The position numbers and the translations under genes are program-made. Under the pieces are notes generated by a model. It saw nothing but the letters and a program-made list of their open reading frames with translations. It was not told where the DNA came from and searched no databases. 64,000 nt of DNA from Pontibaca salina (GTDB lineage Bacteria; Pseudomonadota; Alphaproteobacteria; Rhodobacterales; Rhodobacteraceae): assembly GCF_016307205.1 (NCBI RefSeq), contig NZ_JAEIJD010000001.1, forward strand, positions 478,031-542,030. The letters run 5' to 3'. Position 1 is the first letter of the stretch. Each line of letters opens with the position of its first letter. Positions 8,696 through 18,260 of the stretch are shown piece after piece.

Positions 8696-10087
8696 ATGTC
8701 CCAGACCCGCACAGAAACAGACAGTTTCGGCCCGCTTGAGGTGCCGGCGGACAGATACTGGGGCGCACAGACCCAAAGGTCGATCCGCAACTTCCCCATC
8801 GGTTGGGAACGCCAGCCAACCGCCATTATCCGCGCGCTGGCAGTCGTCAAGAAAGCCTGTGCACAGGCCAATATCGATCTGGGCAAGCTGGACGACGACC
8901 GCGGCAAGGCCATCATCGCCGCCGCCGGCGAGGTAATTGAGGGCAAGCTCGACGACAATTTCCCGTTGGTCGTGTGGCAAACCGGCTCGGGCACGCAATC
9001 GAACATGAACGCCAATGAAGTGATCGCCAACCGTGCCATTGAGATCATGGGCGGCGAAATCGGCTCGAAGGAGCCGGTGCATCCCAACGATCACGTGAAT
9101 ATGGGCCAGTCGAGCAACGACACCTTCCCAACCGCCATGCATATCGCCACCGCCACCATGGCGCGTGACGTGTTGTTGCCGGGGCTGGAAAAGCTACACG
9201 CCGGGTTGCTGGCCAAAGTCGAGCAATTCGACGGAATCATCAAGATCGGGCGCACCCATACCCAGGATGCCACGCCGCTGACCCTATCGCAGGAATTTTC
9301 CGGCTATGCCCATCAGGTCGCCATGGGAATTGCGCGCGTCAAGGACGGTCTGGGCCGGATCTACGAATTGGCGCAAGGCGGCACCGCTGTTGGCACCGGG
9401 CTGAACTCGCCCAAGGGCTGGGGCGAAAAAGTTGCGGCTAACATGGCCGCGATCACCGGACTGCCCTTTGTCACCGCCCCAAACAAGTTCGAGGCGCTGG
9501 CCGCCCGCGACGCGATGGTCGAGATTTCCGGTCATCTGAGAACCGTCGCCGCCAGCCTGTTCAAGATCGCCAACGATATCCGTTTTCTCGGCTCGGGGCC
9601 GCGTTGCGGATTGGGCGAATTGATTCTGCCCGAAAACGAACCGGGCAGTTCGATTATGCCGGGCAAGGTCAACCCGACCCAATGTGAGGCGCTGACCCAA
9701 GTCTGCGCACAGGTCATGGGCAATGATGCCGCTGTGGGTTTCGCCGGGTCGCAGGGACATTTCGAACTGAACGTCTACAAGCCGATGATGGCCTATAACG
9801 TGCTACAGTCCATGCAGCTTCTCGGCGATGCAGCGGCTGCGTTCACGGATAACCTGATCGAAGGGCTGCAGGCCGACCGCGAACGGATCGACAAATTGCT
9901 GCACGAGTCGCTGATGCTGGTCACCGCGCTTGCACCCGAGATTGGCTATGACAACGCGACCACAGTGGCCAAGACCGCGCATAAAAACGGCACGACCCTG
10001 AAGCAAGAGGCAATCAATCTCGGGTTCGTCGATGAAGAGACGTTCGAGCGCGTAGTGCGCCCCGAGCAGATGATCGGGCCCAAGTGA
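8696..10087 (+). CDS. fumC: Class II fumarate hydratase
   Basis: This 463-residue enzyme has the fumarase/aspartase signature [11 protein letters not shown] near residue 318, with its catalytic Ser loop. [14 protein letters not shown] and the [10 protein letters not shown] segment near residue 186 form the active site with the neighbouring subunit. It starts at ATG with GGAG about eight bases upstream. Family knowledge: reversible hydration of fumarate to L-malate in the TCA cycle, iron independent. Its stop overlaps the start of the following small gene by one base (TGATG). Confidence 0.97.
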   Translation: MSQTRTETDSFGPLEVPADRYWGAQTQRSIRNFPIGWERQPTAIIRALAVVKKACAQANIDLGKLDDDRGKAIIAAAGEVIEGKLDDNFPLVVWQTGSGTQSNMNANEVIANRAIEIMGGEIGSKEPVHPNDHVNMGQSSNDTFPTAMHIATATMARDVLLPGLEKLHAGLLAKVEQFDGIIKIGRTHTQDATPLTLSQEFSGYAHQVAMGIARVKDGLGRIYELAQGGTAVGTGLNSPKGWGEKVAANMAAITGLPFVTAPNKFEALAARDAMVEISGHLRTVAASLFKIANDIRFLGSGPRCGLGELILPENEPGSSIMPGKVNPTQCEALTQVCAQVMGNDAAVGFAGSQGHFELNVYKPMMAYNVLQSMQLLGDAAAAFTDNLIEGLQADRERIDKLLHESLMLVTALAPEIGYDNATTVAKTAHKNGTTLKQEAINLGFVDEETFERVVRPEQMIGPK

Positions 10088-10263
10088 TGGCGCAGCCGGT
10101 CAATCTGAACCGGGTGCGCAAGCAAAGGGCGCGAGACGCGAAAAAGGCCCGCGCCGACGAAAACGCGGCGCGGTTCGGGCGCAGCAAGGCAGCGCGCGAG
10201 GCCGACCGGGCGCGCCGCGACAAGGCCGCCCGCGATCTGGACGGACACAAGCGCGAGGGATGA
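10087..10263 (+). CDS. DUF4169-type small basic protein
   Basis: This 58-residue, highly charged protein opens [13 protein letters not shown] and continues with alternating Arg/Lys/Ala/Asp (ARFGRSKAAREADRARRDKAAR), ending LDGHKREG. I recognise it as DUF4169, a short family conserved behind fumC in Rhodobacteraceae. It should form one long charged helix. The start overlaps the fumC stop (TGATG) and its own stop overlaps the next ATG, so all three are translationally coupled. Function is unknown. Confidence 0.75.
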   Translation: MAQPVNLNRVRKQRARDAKKARADENAARFGRSKAAREADRARRDKAARDLDGHKREG

Positions 10264-10472
10264 GCCGCCCCCGCAAACATTCGCTGACCCTGCGCGGCCA
10301 TCGCACCTCGGTTTCGCTTGAAGACGAGTTCTGGACAGCCTTCCGCGAGATTGCGGCGCGTGAAGGACGTGCGATCAACGATCTTGCTGCCGAAATTGAC
10401 GCTGAGCGCGGCACGGACTGCGGGCTGGCCTCGGCGATCCGGCTCTTCGTGCTGCGCCGCTTGCAGGACTGA
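10260..10472 (+). CDS. Ribbon-helix-helix domain protein
   Basis: This 70-residue protein opens RKHSLTLRGHRTSVSLEDEFW, a short beta-strand followed by two helices with EIAAREGRAINDLAAEID. This is the ribbon-helix-helix (RHH_4-like) pattern. Family knowledge: RHH proteins bind DNA as dimers through the paired strands, but for this family no target is known to me. Its start overlaps the stop of the DUF4169 gene (ATGA), placing it in a fumC-DUF4169-RHH unit. Confidence 0.8.
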   Translation: MSRPRKHSLTLRGHRTSVSLEDEFWTAFREIAAREGRAINDLAAEIDAERGTDCGLASAIRLFVLRRLQD

Positions 10473-10690
10473 ACAACCGGGCGACAGGTGTGGTCCAGCC
10501 TTGCCGCATTAGGGTGACGTCCAGCGGCTGCCCCATAGGCGTCAAAGCCCCTTTCTGGCAATAGACTGCACCGACGACCAAGAGAACCAATTGGATGAGC
10601 CCACGGGGGATTCGGGTTGACGCGTAATAGGCGACTCGTCACTGTGGAGCCCATGTTCGACACTCAGAAACGGACTATTTCCAATAGGCA

Positions 10691-11461
10691 ATGGGGAAGA
10701 TGATGAAATATAAACTCAAGAATTTTGCACGGGCAAGCTTCGTGGGTCTTGGCATGACGCTAAGCAGCATGGCCGCAGCCGAGACAGCCAAAGTGGCCAC
10801 CGACCCCAGCTTTGTTCCTTTCGAGATGTTGGATCAGGAAACCGGCGAGATGGTCGGCTTTGATATGGACATCATCCGCGAAATCGCTGAGCGCGCCGGT
10901 TTTGAATATGAGCTCAACACGATGGATTTCAACGGCATCATCCCGGCAGTTCAGACCGGCACCGTGGATATCGCCATCGCTGGCATCACGATCACTGATG
11001 AGCGTGCGCAGGTCGTGGACTTCTCGGACCCCTATTACGACAGTGGTTTGCGAATTCTGGTCGGTGCGGATCAGGACGCGGTCGAAACCGTCGACGATCT
11101 GGCCGGTATGAAAATTGGCACTAAGATCGGCTCGACCAGCTTTGACTATCTCACCAACAATCTTGGCGACAGCGCGACGATCACACCTTATCCGGGATCA
11201 AGCGACATGTATATGGCGTTGCTTGGCGGCAGCGTCGATGCGGTATTCTACGACGCACCCAATGTGGGTTATTTTTCCAAAACCCGTGGCGAAGGCCGCG
11301 TCAAAGTCGTCGGTCCACTTTATGAAGGCCAGCAATATGGGATCGCCTTCGTCAAAGGCAGCAACCTTCTTGAGCCCAGCAACGAAGCACTGGCGGCCAT
11401 GCGTGAGGATGGAACCTATGACGAGATCCACTCCAAGTGGTTCGGCAGCAGCGGCGAGTAA
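10691..11461 (+). CDS. Polar amino-acid ABC transporter, periplasmic binding protein
   Basis: This 256-residue SBP_bac_3 protein has a signal peptide (basic [10 protein letters not shown], a hydrophobic [11 protein letters not shown] segment, then an AAAE cleavage region). The mature fold has [26 protein letters not shown] and the [19 protein letters not shown] signature of basic/polar amino-acid binders. ATG codons at 10691, 10700 and 10703 are possible starts. GGGGAAG immediately before the latter pair makes 10703 attractive, giving 252 residues. Permease and ATPase genes follow. The ligand cannot be read out. Confidence 0.9.
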   Translation: MGKMMKYKLKNFARASFVGLGMTLSSMAAAETAKVATDPSFVPFEMLDQETGEMVGFDMDIIREIAERAGFEYELNTMDFNGIIPAVQTGTVDIAIAGITITDERAQVVDFSDPYYDSGLRILVGADQDAVETVDDLAGMKIGTKIGSTSFDYLTNNLGDSATITPYPGSSDMYMALLGGSVDAVFYDAPNVGYFSKTRGEGRVKVVGPLYEGQQYGIAFVKGSNLLEPSNEALAAMREDGTYDEIHSKWFGSSGE

Positions 11462-11474
11462 CGCGCCAGGTCAC

Positions 11475-11494
11475 CTCATGCTCACCGGCATGAG
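11475..11494 (+). terminator. Intercistronic hairpin after the binding-protein gene
   Basis: A perfect 7-bp stem CTCATGC/GCATGAG is followed by a weakly T-rich stretch, 13 bases after the binding-protein stop and before the permease. Such hairpins often let the binding protein be made in excess by partial termination or 3'-end protection. Confidence 0.5.
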
Positions 11495-11586
11495 CCTTTC
11501 GTCATTTTGACGGTCTTGCCTCCTTCGGGTTACACCTCGAGGGAGGCTGGACCGCCTTATCTTTTGCCCGTTGCGGAGCCTCGACC

Positions 11587-12258
11587 TTGGACATTACCTT
11601 TCAATTCGACTGGCAGGCTGCTTTCGCCTCGATCCCGTACCTTCTGAAAGGTATCCCCTACACGCTGCTGATCTCGTTTGTTGGGTTGGCTATCGGCTTT
11701 GTCATCGGCATCATCTTTGGCTTGCTGCGCATATCCCCTGCGTTCTGGTTGCGCTGGCCTGCCATCGCTTATATCGAGATCTTTCGCGGCACGCCGGTGC
11801 TGGTTCAGGTTCTGTTCATCTTTTATGGGCTGCCACAACTACTCGGCGGCCCAATCGATGCAATCACCGCCGGTATCGCCGCAATCGCGGTGAATTCGGG
11901 TGCCTATATCTCCGAGGTTGTCCGGGGCGGCGTGCAATCCATCGCCCGCGGCCAACGCGAGGCTGGGCTGTCGCTGGGCCTTTCGCGGGTGAAGACCTTT
12001 CGTTATGTGATCTGGCCCCAGGCCTTTCGCCGGATGATCCCTGCATTGGGCAATCAGGGCATCATCAGCATCAAAGACACGTCACTGTTCGCCGTTATCG
12101 GGGTCGGTGAATTGGTCCGTCAGGGGCAGATCTACATCGCCACGACTTTTCGCGCGCTTGAAGTCTATTTGATGGTCGCCCTGCTCTATCTCGTTATCAC
12201 CCTGACGCTGTCGCTCGCACTGCGGATGCTCGAACGCAAGGGGCTGGTGGGTCAATGA
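11587..12258 (+). CDS. Polar amino-acid ABC transporter permease
   Basis: This 223-residue HisM/GlnP-type permease has about five hydrophobic helices and the EAA loop [24 protein letters not shown] near residues 120-143, which couples to the ATPase. The N-terminal [20 protein letters not shown] is characteristic. Translation starts at TTG (11587) with GGAG nearby; no ATG fits. Only one permease gene is present, so a homodimer is expected. Its stop is overlapped by the ATPase start (ATGA). Confidence 0.9.
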   Translation: MDITFQFDWQAAFASIPYLLKGIPYTLLISFVGLAIGFVIGIIFGLLRISPAFWLRWPAIAYIEIFRGTPVLVQVLFIFYGLPQLLGGPIDAITAGIAAIAVNSGAYISEVVRGGVQSIARGQREAGLSLGLSRVKTFRYVIWPQAFRRMIPALGNQGIISIKDTSLFAVIGVGELVRQGQIYIATTFRALEVYLMVALLYLVITLTLSLALRMLERKGLVGQ

Positions 12259-13037
12259 AAAGAACTGACACCATGAAGACTAACTCAACCGCCAAACCTA
12301 TTGTGCGGATGGAGAAGCTGAACAAACATTTCGGTCCGCTACATGTTCTGAAGGATGTCGACCTGGCCGTTATCCCCGGCGAGGTTGTGGTCATCATCGG
12401 GGCGAGCGGCTCGGGCAAATCGACGTTGATTCGCTGCATCAACGGGCTGGAAGAATTCCAACAGGGGTATCTTGACGTCGACGGCAAGGTTCTCAAACCG
12501 CACGGCAAGGCCAGTCAAGCCTTGCAGGAGATCCGCACCGAAGTCGGCATGGTGTTTCAGCAATTCAACCTGTTCCCGCATCTCAGCGTGCTCGAAAACG
12601 TGACGCTTGCCCCAAGGAAAGTCCGCCAGGCCAGCCGTGAAGAGGCGATGAATACCGCCCACCGGTTGCTCGAACGGGTCGGCATTGCCGATCAGGCCAG
12701 CAAATATCCGGCCCAGCTTTCGGGCGGCCAGCAACAACGTGTGGCGCTGGCCCGTGCGCTGGCGATGGAACCGCGCCTAATGCTGTTCGACGAGCCGACA
12801 TCAGCGCTCGATCCGGAAATGATCGGCGAGGTGCTTGATGCCATGCGCGAACTGGCCCGCGATGGCATGACCATGGTCATTGTCACCCACGAGATGAACT
12901 TTGCGCGCGAGGTCGCCGATCGCGTGATCTATATCCATCAGGGTGAGATCATTGAGCAAGGCACGCCTGATGAGGTCTTTGACAACCCGCAAAACGAGCG
13001 TACCCAGAGCTTCCTCTCCCGCGTTCTCACGCATTGA
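12255..13037 (+). CDS. Polar amino-acid ABC transporter ATPase
   Basis: This 260-residue GlnQ-like ATPase has Walker [10 protein letters not shown] (near residue 52), Q-loop [11 protein letters not shown], signature [15 protein letters not shown], Walker [15 protein letters not shown] and the switch His in [10 protein letters not shown]. It ends the three-gene transporter operon and is coupled to the permease by ATGA. The transporter type is import, given the periplasmic binding protein. Confidence 0.95.
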   Translation: MKRTDTMKTNSTAKPIVRMEKLNKHFGPLHVLKDVDLAVIPGEVVVIIGASGSGKSTLIRCINGLEEFQQGYLDVDGKVLKPHGKASQALQEIRTEVGMVFQQFNLFPHLSVLENVTLAPRKVRQASREEAMNTAHRLLERVGIADQASKYPAQLSGGQQQRVALARALAMEPRLMLFDEPTSALDPEMIGEVLDAMRELARDGMTMVIVTHEMNFAREVADRVIYIHQGEIIEQGTPDEVFDNPQNERTQSFLSRVLTH

Positions 13038-13130
13038 CCCGACTCAGTGATGGCTGACGAACAGCAGATCACCGGACTGGCTGTCGCGGCGTGGCTGTAA
13101 GTCTTTGCTTCGTGCAGCCAAAAACATTTA

Positions 13131-13162
13131 CGGGCTCCCGACGATCGATCGCCGGGAGCCCG
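13131..13162 (-). terminator. Strong hairpin between convergent transporter genes
   Basis: A perfect 10-bp stem CGGGCTCCCG/CGGGAGCCCG encloses a 12-base loop. On the minus strand it is followed by TAAATGTTTTT, so it best terminates the APC permease gene; it could also stop the plus-strand ABC operon. Confidence 0.7.
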
Positions 13163-13208
13163 CACTCTGATCACAGCACCTGAGTTCAGCTGCTGTTCCT
13201 CCGCAATC

Positions 13209-14807
13209 TCACCCCAGCTGGAAGATCTGGTTTGAGATGAAGACCACTGCGATACCTGCGGCCAGTGTCAGATATGGCAGCATTCCGGCTTTGCGCACCG
13301 ACAGGTCGGGATTGCCGCCAACCTTGAGGTCCTCGAGCATCTTGTCGGGGAATTCACCTTTATCCGTCACGTAATGACGCCAGGCAAACACGGGCAGGAT
13401 CAGCGCGATAGCGATACCCGCGGACAACAGCGTGCCCTTGCCCCAGACGTTGGCGCCCGCCCCCAATAGAACGGCGTTCACAAACGACAGGAACCCACCG
13501 ATCCACAGCATGATCGTCGGCGCTTTCCACGGACGGTGCGCATTGGCGTTATCGATCCGGTGGATCCAGCCTGCATGCAGGTTAAGGAAGTTGAACACCA
13601 GATAACAGCAGTTCGAGACCGCCAGAACGAACAGGTAGTCCGACATCATCAGCAATACGAGGTTAAAGACCAAATCGGTCCACATCGCATTGGTCGGCGC
13701 GCCGTGGTGGTTGGCGTGCGACAGAAACCGTGGCAGCCAGCCATCGACCGACCCCTGGAACAGGGTGCGCGACGAGCCCGCCATCGATGTCATGATTGCC
13801 AGTGTCAAAGCCAGAAACAGCATCACCACCATCACACGGGTCACGATCGTGTTGCCCCCGGCGACCATATTGGCCATCACCCCGGCCACCGCCGAACCGT
13901 CCTCGACGCCGGGCTGCAAGATGCCATCCACCCCGAGGAACCCCTGAAAGGCCAGCGGCACCACGGTGTAGATCAGGATACAGACCGCACCGGCTGCTAG
14001 GATTGCGCGCACCGTGTCCCGGCTGGGATCTCGGAACTCGCTTGTATAGCAGATCGCGGTCTCGAACGCATAGGCCGACCAGGCCGCAATGAACAACCCG
14101 CCCAGGAACAGCGTCGTCCCCTCAATATCCCACGCCCCTGAAATCGGTACCAGCGGCACCAGGTTTTCGGCCAACACATCGCCCGACAGGATCGGCACAA
14201 AGCCCACGATCAACAGCGGGATCAGGACCGCCAATCCAATGATCGTCTGAACCTTCGCCGCTGCCGAGATCCCCTTGTGCTGAATCGCGAATACGAGCAG
14301 CAAAATGATCGTGCCAGTGATTGAGGTGGCGTCGATCCGCAGCGACAGTTCTTCCTTGAGGAACCCAAGGTCAACCAGCGTGATCCGCCATTCATTAATG
14401 GCAGCGTCAGCACCAAATAACGCGGTCAGCAAATAGCCCGCGCCGAGACCGCCGCCAATCGCCAGAACTGGTGTCCAGGCCAGCCAGTTGCACCAAACCG
14501 ACAGCGGCGCGACAAACTTGGAGTAGCGGATCCAGGCCGCCGCACCATAGACCGATGCGCCACCGGACTTGCTGGGAAACAGCCCGGCGATCTCGGCATA
14601 GACGAACGCCCCGAGAAACCCGAAGGACACCGAAAGTATCCAGATCACCCAAGACGGGTTGCCGACGGTGGCCGCGATGCCACCGATTGAAAACAACACC
14701 AGCGCCGGAACCCCTGACGCCATCCAGAACGCATCCTTCCAGCCAATGCTTCGATGCAAGCCGCCGGAGGCGTCTGCCACTTCGCCTTGTCCGCTAGTCG
14801 TACTCAT
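13209..14807 (-). CDS. APC-family amino acid/amine permease
   Basis: This 532-residue integral membrane protein has about 12 hydrophobic segments and the APC-type N-terminus (IGWKDAFWMASGVPALVLFSIGG, then YAEIAGLFPSKSGGASVYG). An ATG at 14807 has AAGGAG seven bases upstream and is preferred over the in-frame GTG three bases earlier. Family knowledge: cation- or proton-coupled uptake or exchange of amino acids and related amines. It is last in the minus-strand dimethylamine cluster, after etfA, with about 300 bases and a hairpin between. Uptake of a methylated amine is an inference from context only. Confidence 0.85.
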   Translation of the reverse strand: MSTTSGQGEVADASGGLHRSIGWKDAFWMASGVPALVLFSIGGIAATVGNPSWVIWILSVSFGFLGAFVYAEIAGLFPSKSGGASVYGAAAWIRYSKFVAPLSVWCNWLAWTPVLAIGGGLGAGYLLTALFGADAAINEWRITLVDLGFLKEELSLRIDATSITGTIILLLVFAIQHKGISAAAKVQTIIGLAVLIPLLIVGFVPILSGDVLAENLVPLVPISGAWDIEGTTLFLGGLFIAAWSAYAFETAICYTSEFRDPSRDTVRAILAAGAVCILIYTVVPLAFQGFLGVDGILQPGVEDGSAVAGVMANMVAGGNTIVTRVMVVMLFLALTLAIMTSMAGSSRTLFQGSVDGWLPRFLSHANHHGAPTNAMWTDLVFNLVLLMMSDYLFVLAVSNCCYLVFNFLNLHAGWIHRIDNANAHRPWKAPTIMLWIGGFLSFVNAVLLGAGANVWGKGTLLSAGIAIALILPVFAWRHYVTDKGEFPDKMLEDLKVGGNPDLSVRKAGMLPYLTLAAGIAVVFISNQIFQLG

Positions 14808-15063
14808 CACTAAACTCCTTGTTGGTTTAAACTGATCGTGCCACCGCCCTTGATAGGTTTTTATTGGTGATTAATGCTGTCGATCTTGTGTTATTGGCCG
14901 CGTCTAATCTCACCCCTTTCACTTACTGGATGCCCGGAAATCACAGCAGGTAATCGACGGCAGCAGAGGCGTCGCTGCGACGATCGTCTTGGATATTTTT
15001 GATTTCCTGCATATTTTCGGCCATCAGCAACCGCATCCGTTCTTAAGCCATTTGTGTCAGTCC

Positions 15064-15098
15064 GGCGGAGGAAACACCGCTGGGGTGCCGCCTCCGCC
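15064..15098 (-). terminator. Hairpin downstream of etfA
   Basis: GGCGGAGG (15064-15071) pairs with CCTCCGCC (15091-15098), with inner CACC/GGTG pairing. On the minus strand it begins nine bases after the etfA stop. It lacks a T-run, so it may be a processing or stability hairpin rather than a classic terminator. Confidence 0.5.
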
Positions 15099-15106
15099 AA
15101 ATGGGT

Positions 15107-16060
15107 TCAGAAATGGTTTTCAAGCTCTTCGGCGATCTCGAACATATCGCCAACGATGCCGTATCGGGCAATTGAGAAGATCGACGCTTCTGGGTCGGTG
15201 TTTACAGCAACGATGTTCTCGACATGTTTCATACCCCATTGGTGCTGGACCGAGCCCGACACCCCCATAGCGATATAGAGCTTGCAATTCGCGGCCAGTT
15301 GCCCGGATTGTCCCACCTGATGGGCCTTGGGCAGCCAGCCATTGTCGGCGATAGGGCGCGAACAGCCGAGCGTGGCCCCCATGTTTTCAGCCAGTTCCTG
15401 GAACTCTTCGACATTGCTCTCGTCGCCGACACCGCGTCCGATCGAGAGGATGAATTCGGCACCGCCAATATCAATGCCACCGGCATCGGCGGGCGGCTTC
15501 CAGCCTTCGTGCGTGGTGGCCACATCAGCCTCGGGCGGGGCCATTTCGGTCACTTCTGGCGACCCCGAGCCAGCGGCCGGTTCGAACACATTCGTACGAA
15601 CCGTCAACAGCACCGTTTCTTTTTCGGGAAAGTCGATGTCGACCAAAACCTTTTCGGCGTAGCCTGCGCGCGTGGCGACAAGCTCACCGTCCTCGACCTT
15701 CAGCCCCATCACGTCGGTGGCCAGGCCAGAGTCCAGCTTTACCGCAGCCGCAGGCGCAAAAGACCAGGCATCAACCCCGTGGGCCACGGCGATCACGCTG
15801 GGTTTGCGCTCTTTGGCGAGTTCGACAATCACCGCCTCGGTCAAATCGGGCTGGAAATCATCCGTCGCCTTGACGGCGACCACTTCATCGACCCCGTCAA
15901 CCGAAAGCGCCTGCACATGTGCCTGCGGATCCGCGGCAATGATGGCAACCGCCAATTTGTCATCCGCCTGTTTGATGCTTGTCAGTGCCGCGATGGTTTC
16001 CAGTGAGGTCTCGCGAAGCTCTCCGTCACGCTGCTCAGCAATAACAATCAGATTTGCCAT
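15107..16060 (-). CDS. etfA: Electron transfer flavoprotein alpha subunit
   Basis: This 317-residue ETF alpha has a clear C-terminal FAD-binding domain: GRGVGDESNVEEF, then GCSRPIADNGWLP, QVGQSGQ, then GVSGSVQHQWGMK and NTDPEASIFSIARYGIVGD. Family knowledge: with EtfB it carries electrons from flavin dehydrogenases to a membrane quinone oxidoreductase. It follows etfB after three bases. Its position downstream of the dimethylamine dehydrogenase homologue indicates a dedicated ETF, as TMADH/DMADH are known to donate to ETF. QHQWGM differs from the QHLAGM of housekeeping ETFs. Confidence 0.95.
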   Translation of the reverse strand: MANLIVIAEQRDGELRETSLETIAALTSIKQADDKLAVAIIAADPQAHVQALSVDGVDEVVAVKATDDFQPDLTEAVIVELAKERKPSVIAVAHGVDAWSFAPAAAVKLDSGLATDVMGLKVEDGELVATRAGYAEKVLVDIDFPEKETVLLTVRTNVFEPAAGSGSPEVTEMAPPEADVATTHEGWKPPADAGGIDIGGAEFILSIGRGVGDESNVEEFQELAENMGATLGCSRPIADNGWLPKAHQVGQSGQLAANCKLYIAMGVSGSVQHQWGMKHVENIVAVNTDPEASIFSIARYGIVGDMFEIAEELENHF

Positions 16061-16063
16061 AGT

Positions 16064-16849
16064 TTACATTCCCCGCAATTCTTTGATGATTTCGGCAAGC
16101 CGCGTCGCCTGCTCGGCAGCGGAACCGGTGATCAATTCGGCCTGTCCTTTTTCCGGCGCATACATGCGTCGGACCCGCGATGCCGATGTGACCCCGTCAG
16201 CAGCAAGGCCCAGATCGTCCAGCGTCAACTCGTCCACCGGCTTTTGCTTGGCCTGCTTGATGCCGCGCAGCGATGCATAGCGCGGCTCATTGATGCCTAG
16301 CTGGATGGACAGCACCGCCGGACAACGGACCGTCATGATCTCTTCAAGGCCACCCTCAAGTTCGCGCCGCAATGTCGCGGTGTCCGAGCCCGGCGAATAT
16401 TCCAGATTGCAGACCACGGCGGCATGAGGCCACCCCAACAATCCGGCCAGCGCCATTCCGGTCACAGCCGAGCCAAAATCTGCCGACTGAGCGCCGGTAA
16501 AGACCATATCGGGCTTTTCGCGTTCAACGACTTTCGCCAGCACCTTAGCGACCGCGATTCCATCCGCGTCGGCAAGTGACTCATCCCAGATACGAATCCC
16601 GCGATCTGCCCCCTTCGCAAGCGCCGTGCGCAAGGCGTCATCGGTATCCTCGTTCCCGACCGTGACAATGACCACTTCGGCATCGTCGCCAGCTGCCTCC
16701 TTGATCAGCAGCGCCTCCTCAACCGAGTAATGGTCAAACTCGTTGAGATCTTCCTCGAAGAAGTCTTCGTCGACATCACGACCGTCATCGCGCAACTCGA
16801 ACTCGTCGTCGAGCGCGGCAACTTGTTTTACCGTTACCAGTATTTTCAT
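16064..16849 (-). CDS. etfB: Electron transfer flavoprotein beta subunit
   Basis: This 261-residue ETF beta starts MKILVTVKQVAALDDEFEL. It has the AMP/nucleotide-binding fold with VVIVTVGNEDTDDALRTALAKGADR, and GAQSADFGSAVTGMALAGLLGWP, the docking and AMP-binding segment. It pairs with the following etfA. The acidic insertion near residues 23-40 is typical of ETFs linked to specific dehydrogenases, though that is a weak sign. Confidence 0.95.
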   Translation of the reverse strand: MKILVTVKQVAALDDEFELRDDGRDVDEDFFEEDLNEFDHYSVEEALLIKEAAGDDAEVVIVTVGNEDTDDALRTALAKGADRGIRIWDESLADADGIAVAKVLAKVVEREKPDMVFTGAQSADFGSAVTGMALAGLLGWPHAAVVCNLEYSPGSDTATLRRELEGGLEEIMTVRCPAVLSIQLGINEPRYASLRGIKQAKQKPVDELTLDDLGLAADGVTSASRVRRMYAPEKGQAELITGSAAEQATRLAEIIKELRGM

Positions 16850-16875
16850 GTTAGTGCTCCACTCCTATTGCTTTT

Positions 16876-18237
16876 TCAGGTTTGGGTTGCGGCGGTGCGC
16901 GCCAGATTTGCCGCAGCGGCAAAGCGCACTTGTGGCTCTGGGTCCTCCAGCAGACGCTCGGCGAGTAGTGCCGTCAGATCTTTGCGGCTGGCCAGGGTCG
17001 CGCGGTTCAACGGATAGGTATCGTCGGCCAGTACGGCGAGAGCCTCCTGGGGTGCCGCTCGATTGAAGGCAACCGAGCGGCGCACATCCTTGTCTTGGTG
17101 GCGGGCGATTACCAAAAGCTGCTCGGGCGGCGTGCGCGGATTACGCCCCAAGGCCCCCAGCACGTCACGGTCACCGTCATCAAGCAGTGCCGCAATCGCC
17201 TTGTCAGGGGCGTCCTCGCAAAGCGCCACACCGGCGCGCACCCAAGATTCCGGGTCGGCTGCGAGGGCGGAAAGGATATCCGGTGGACAGGCCGGGTTGC
17301 GGGCAACACTGCGCCGCACAGCGGCCGCAGGATCTTTGGCCAATTGTTCCAGCAACTCGGCCGGCACGTCCGAATTGCGCGCGATCCAGCGCCGGACCCA
17401 GTCGTCTGGGTCAGCCGCCAGCCGCGCGATTACAGCCTCGAGAAGCCGGGTGCGGCGGGCAAACAAGCGCCGAACCTTGGCCGAAGGATCGTCGGCATCG
17501 TCAAGCTGCTCGCCCGAAATTGCGGTATTGCGCACCGCGGCCCCGCGCACCTGCTCATCGGGATCCTCCAGCAGACGCATCAGCATCGCTTCGGGCAGCG
17601 CCGGATTGGAAGCGCATTTGCGGCGAATAAGTGCATCATCCGACGTTTCGGCTTGGGAAAGGATCTCGGGCGGGCAGCCCGGATGCGCGGCGACATCCGC
17701 GCGCACCCATGCGTCCCCCACATGCCAGAGTTGTTGCAGGGTCGCGGCATCCGCATTGGGGGCAGCCGCGACATTGCGCGCGATCAACCCGTCGTCTTCG
17801 ATGGCGAGAGCGGCGACGATCTCGGTTGTTGCGACAGCATTGCCCGATACCGCGCGCCGGACCTCGATCGAATTGTCCTGTGCGAGCTGGGTCAAAAGCT
17901 CCCCCGCGTGGGCATGTGCGGCGATATAACGGCGAACACGCGCCGGTGGGTTCCCTGCCAGTAGCCGCGCAAGTGCATCCGCCGGCGTGGCCGGGTTTTT
18001 GGCCAATCGCAGGACCAGCGCCGCATCCGCCTCGCGCGAAAGCAGTTCGAGCAACCCTGCTGGCGCATAGGGCGCAGCGGCCACGATCAACCGCTGGCGC
18101 CGCGTGCCAAGGGCAATATCCTGCAACATGGCCCGCTCTTCATCGCCCATATGGTCATAGGCTCCGAGTGCGGCGTAGGGGTCGCCCAATGCTACAAGGC
18201 GGCTGATCAGCGCATCGGCGGCACTTACGAAAGCCAT
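16876..18237 (-). CDS. LRV-type (leucine-rich repeat variant) repeat protein
   Basis: This 453-residue protein is made of about fifteen tandem 24-26-residue helical repeats with the pattern (x)NPxxPxxxLxxLAxDPxxxVRRxVAxN, as in PALPEAMLMRLLEDPDEQVR and PACPPDILSALAADPESWVR. This matches the LRV repeat known from Azotobacter vinelandii. The N-terminal four-Cys Fe-S motif of that protein is not seen; the few Cys are scattered. ATG 18237, with GGAGAG seven bases upstream, is preferred to a TTG at 18264 that overlaps the previous stop. It lies between the Fe-S oxidoreductase and etfB, so a role as scaffold or assembly factor for that redox chain is an inference. Confidence 0.8.
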   Translation of the reverse strand: MAFVSAADALISRLVALGDPYAALGAYDHMGDEERAMLQDIALGTRRQRLIVAAAPYAPAGLLELLSREADAALVLRLAKNPATPADALARLLAGNPPARVRRYIAAHAHAGELLTQLAQDNSIEVRRAVSGNAVATTEIVAALAIEDDGLIARNVAAAPNADAATLQQLWHVGDAWVRADVAAHPGCPPEILSQAETSDDALIRRKCASNPALPEAMLMRLLEDPDEQVRGAAVRNTAISGEQLDDADDPSAKVRRLFARRTRLLEAVIARLAADPDDWVRRWIARNSDVPAELLEQLAKDPAAAVRRSVARNPACPPDILSALAADPESWVRAGVALCEDAPDKAIAALLDDGDRDVLGALGRNPRTPPEQLLVIARHQDKDVRRSVAFNRAAPQEALAVLADDTYPLNRATLASRKDLTALLAERLLEDPEPQVRFAAAANLARTAATQT

Positions 18238-18260
18238 GACCAGTCTCTCCGTACGCCCAT

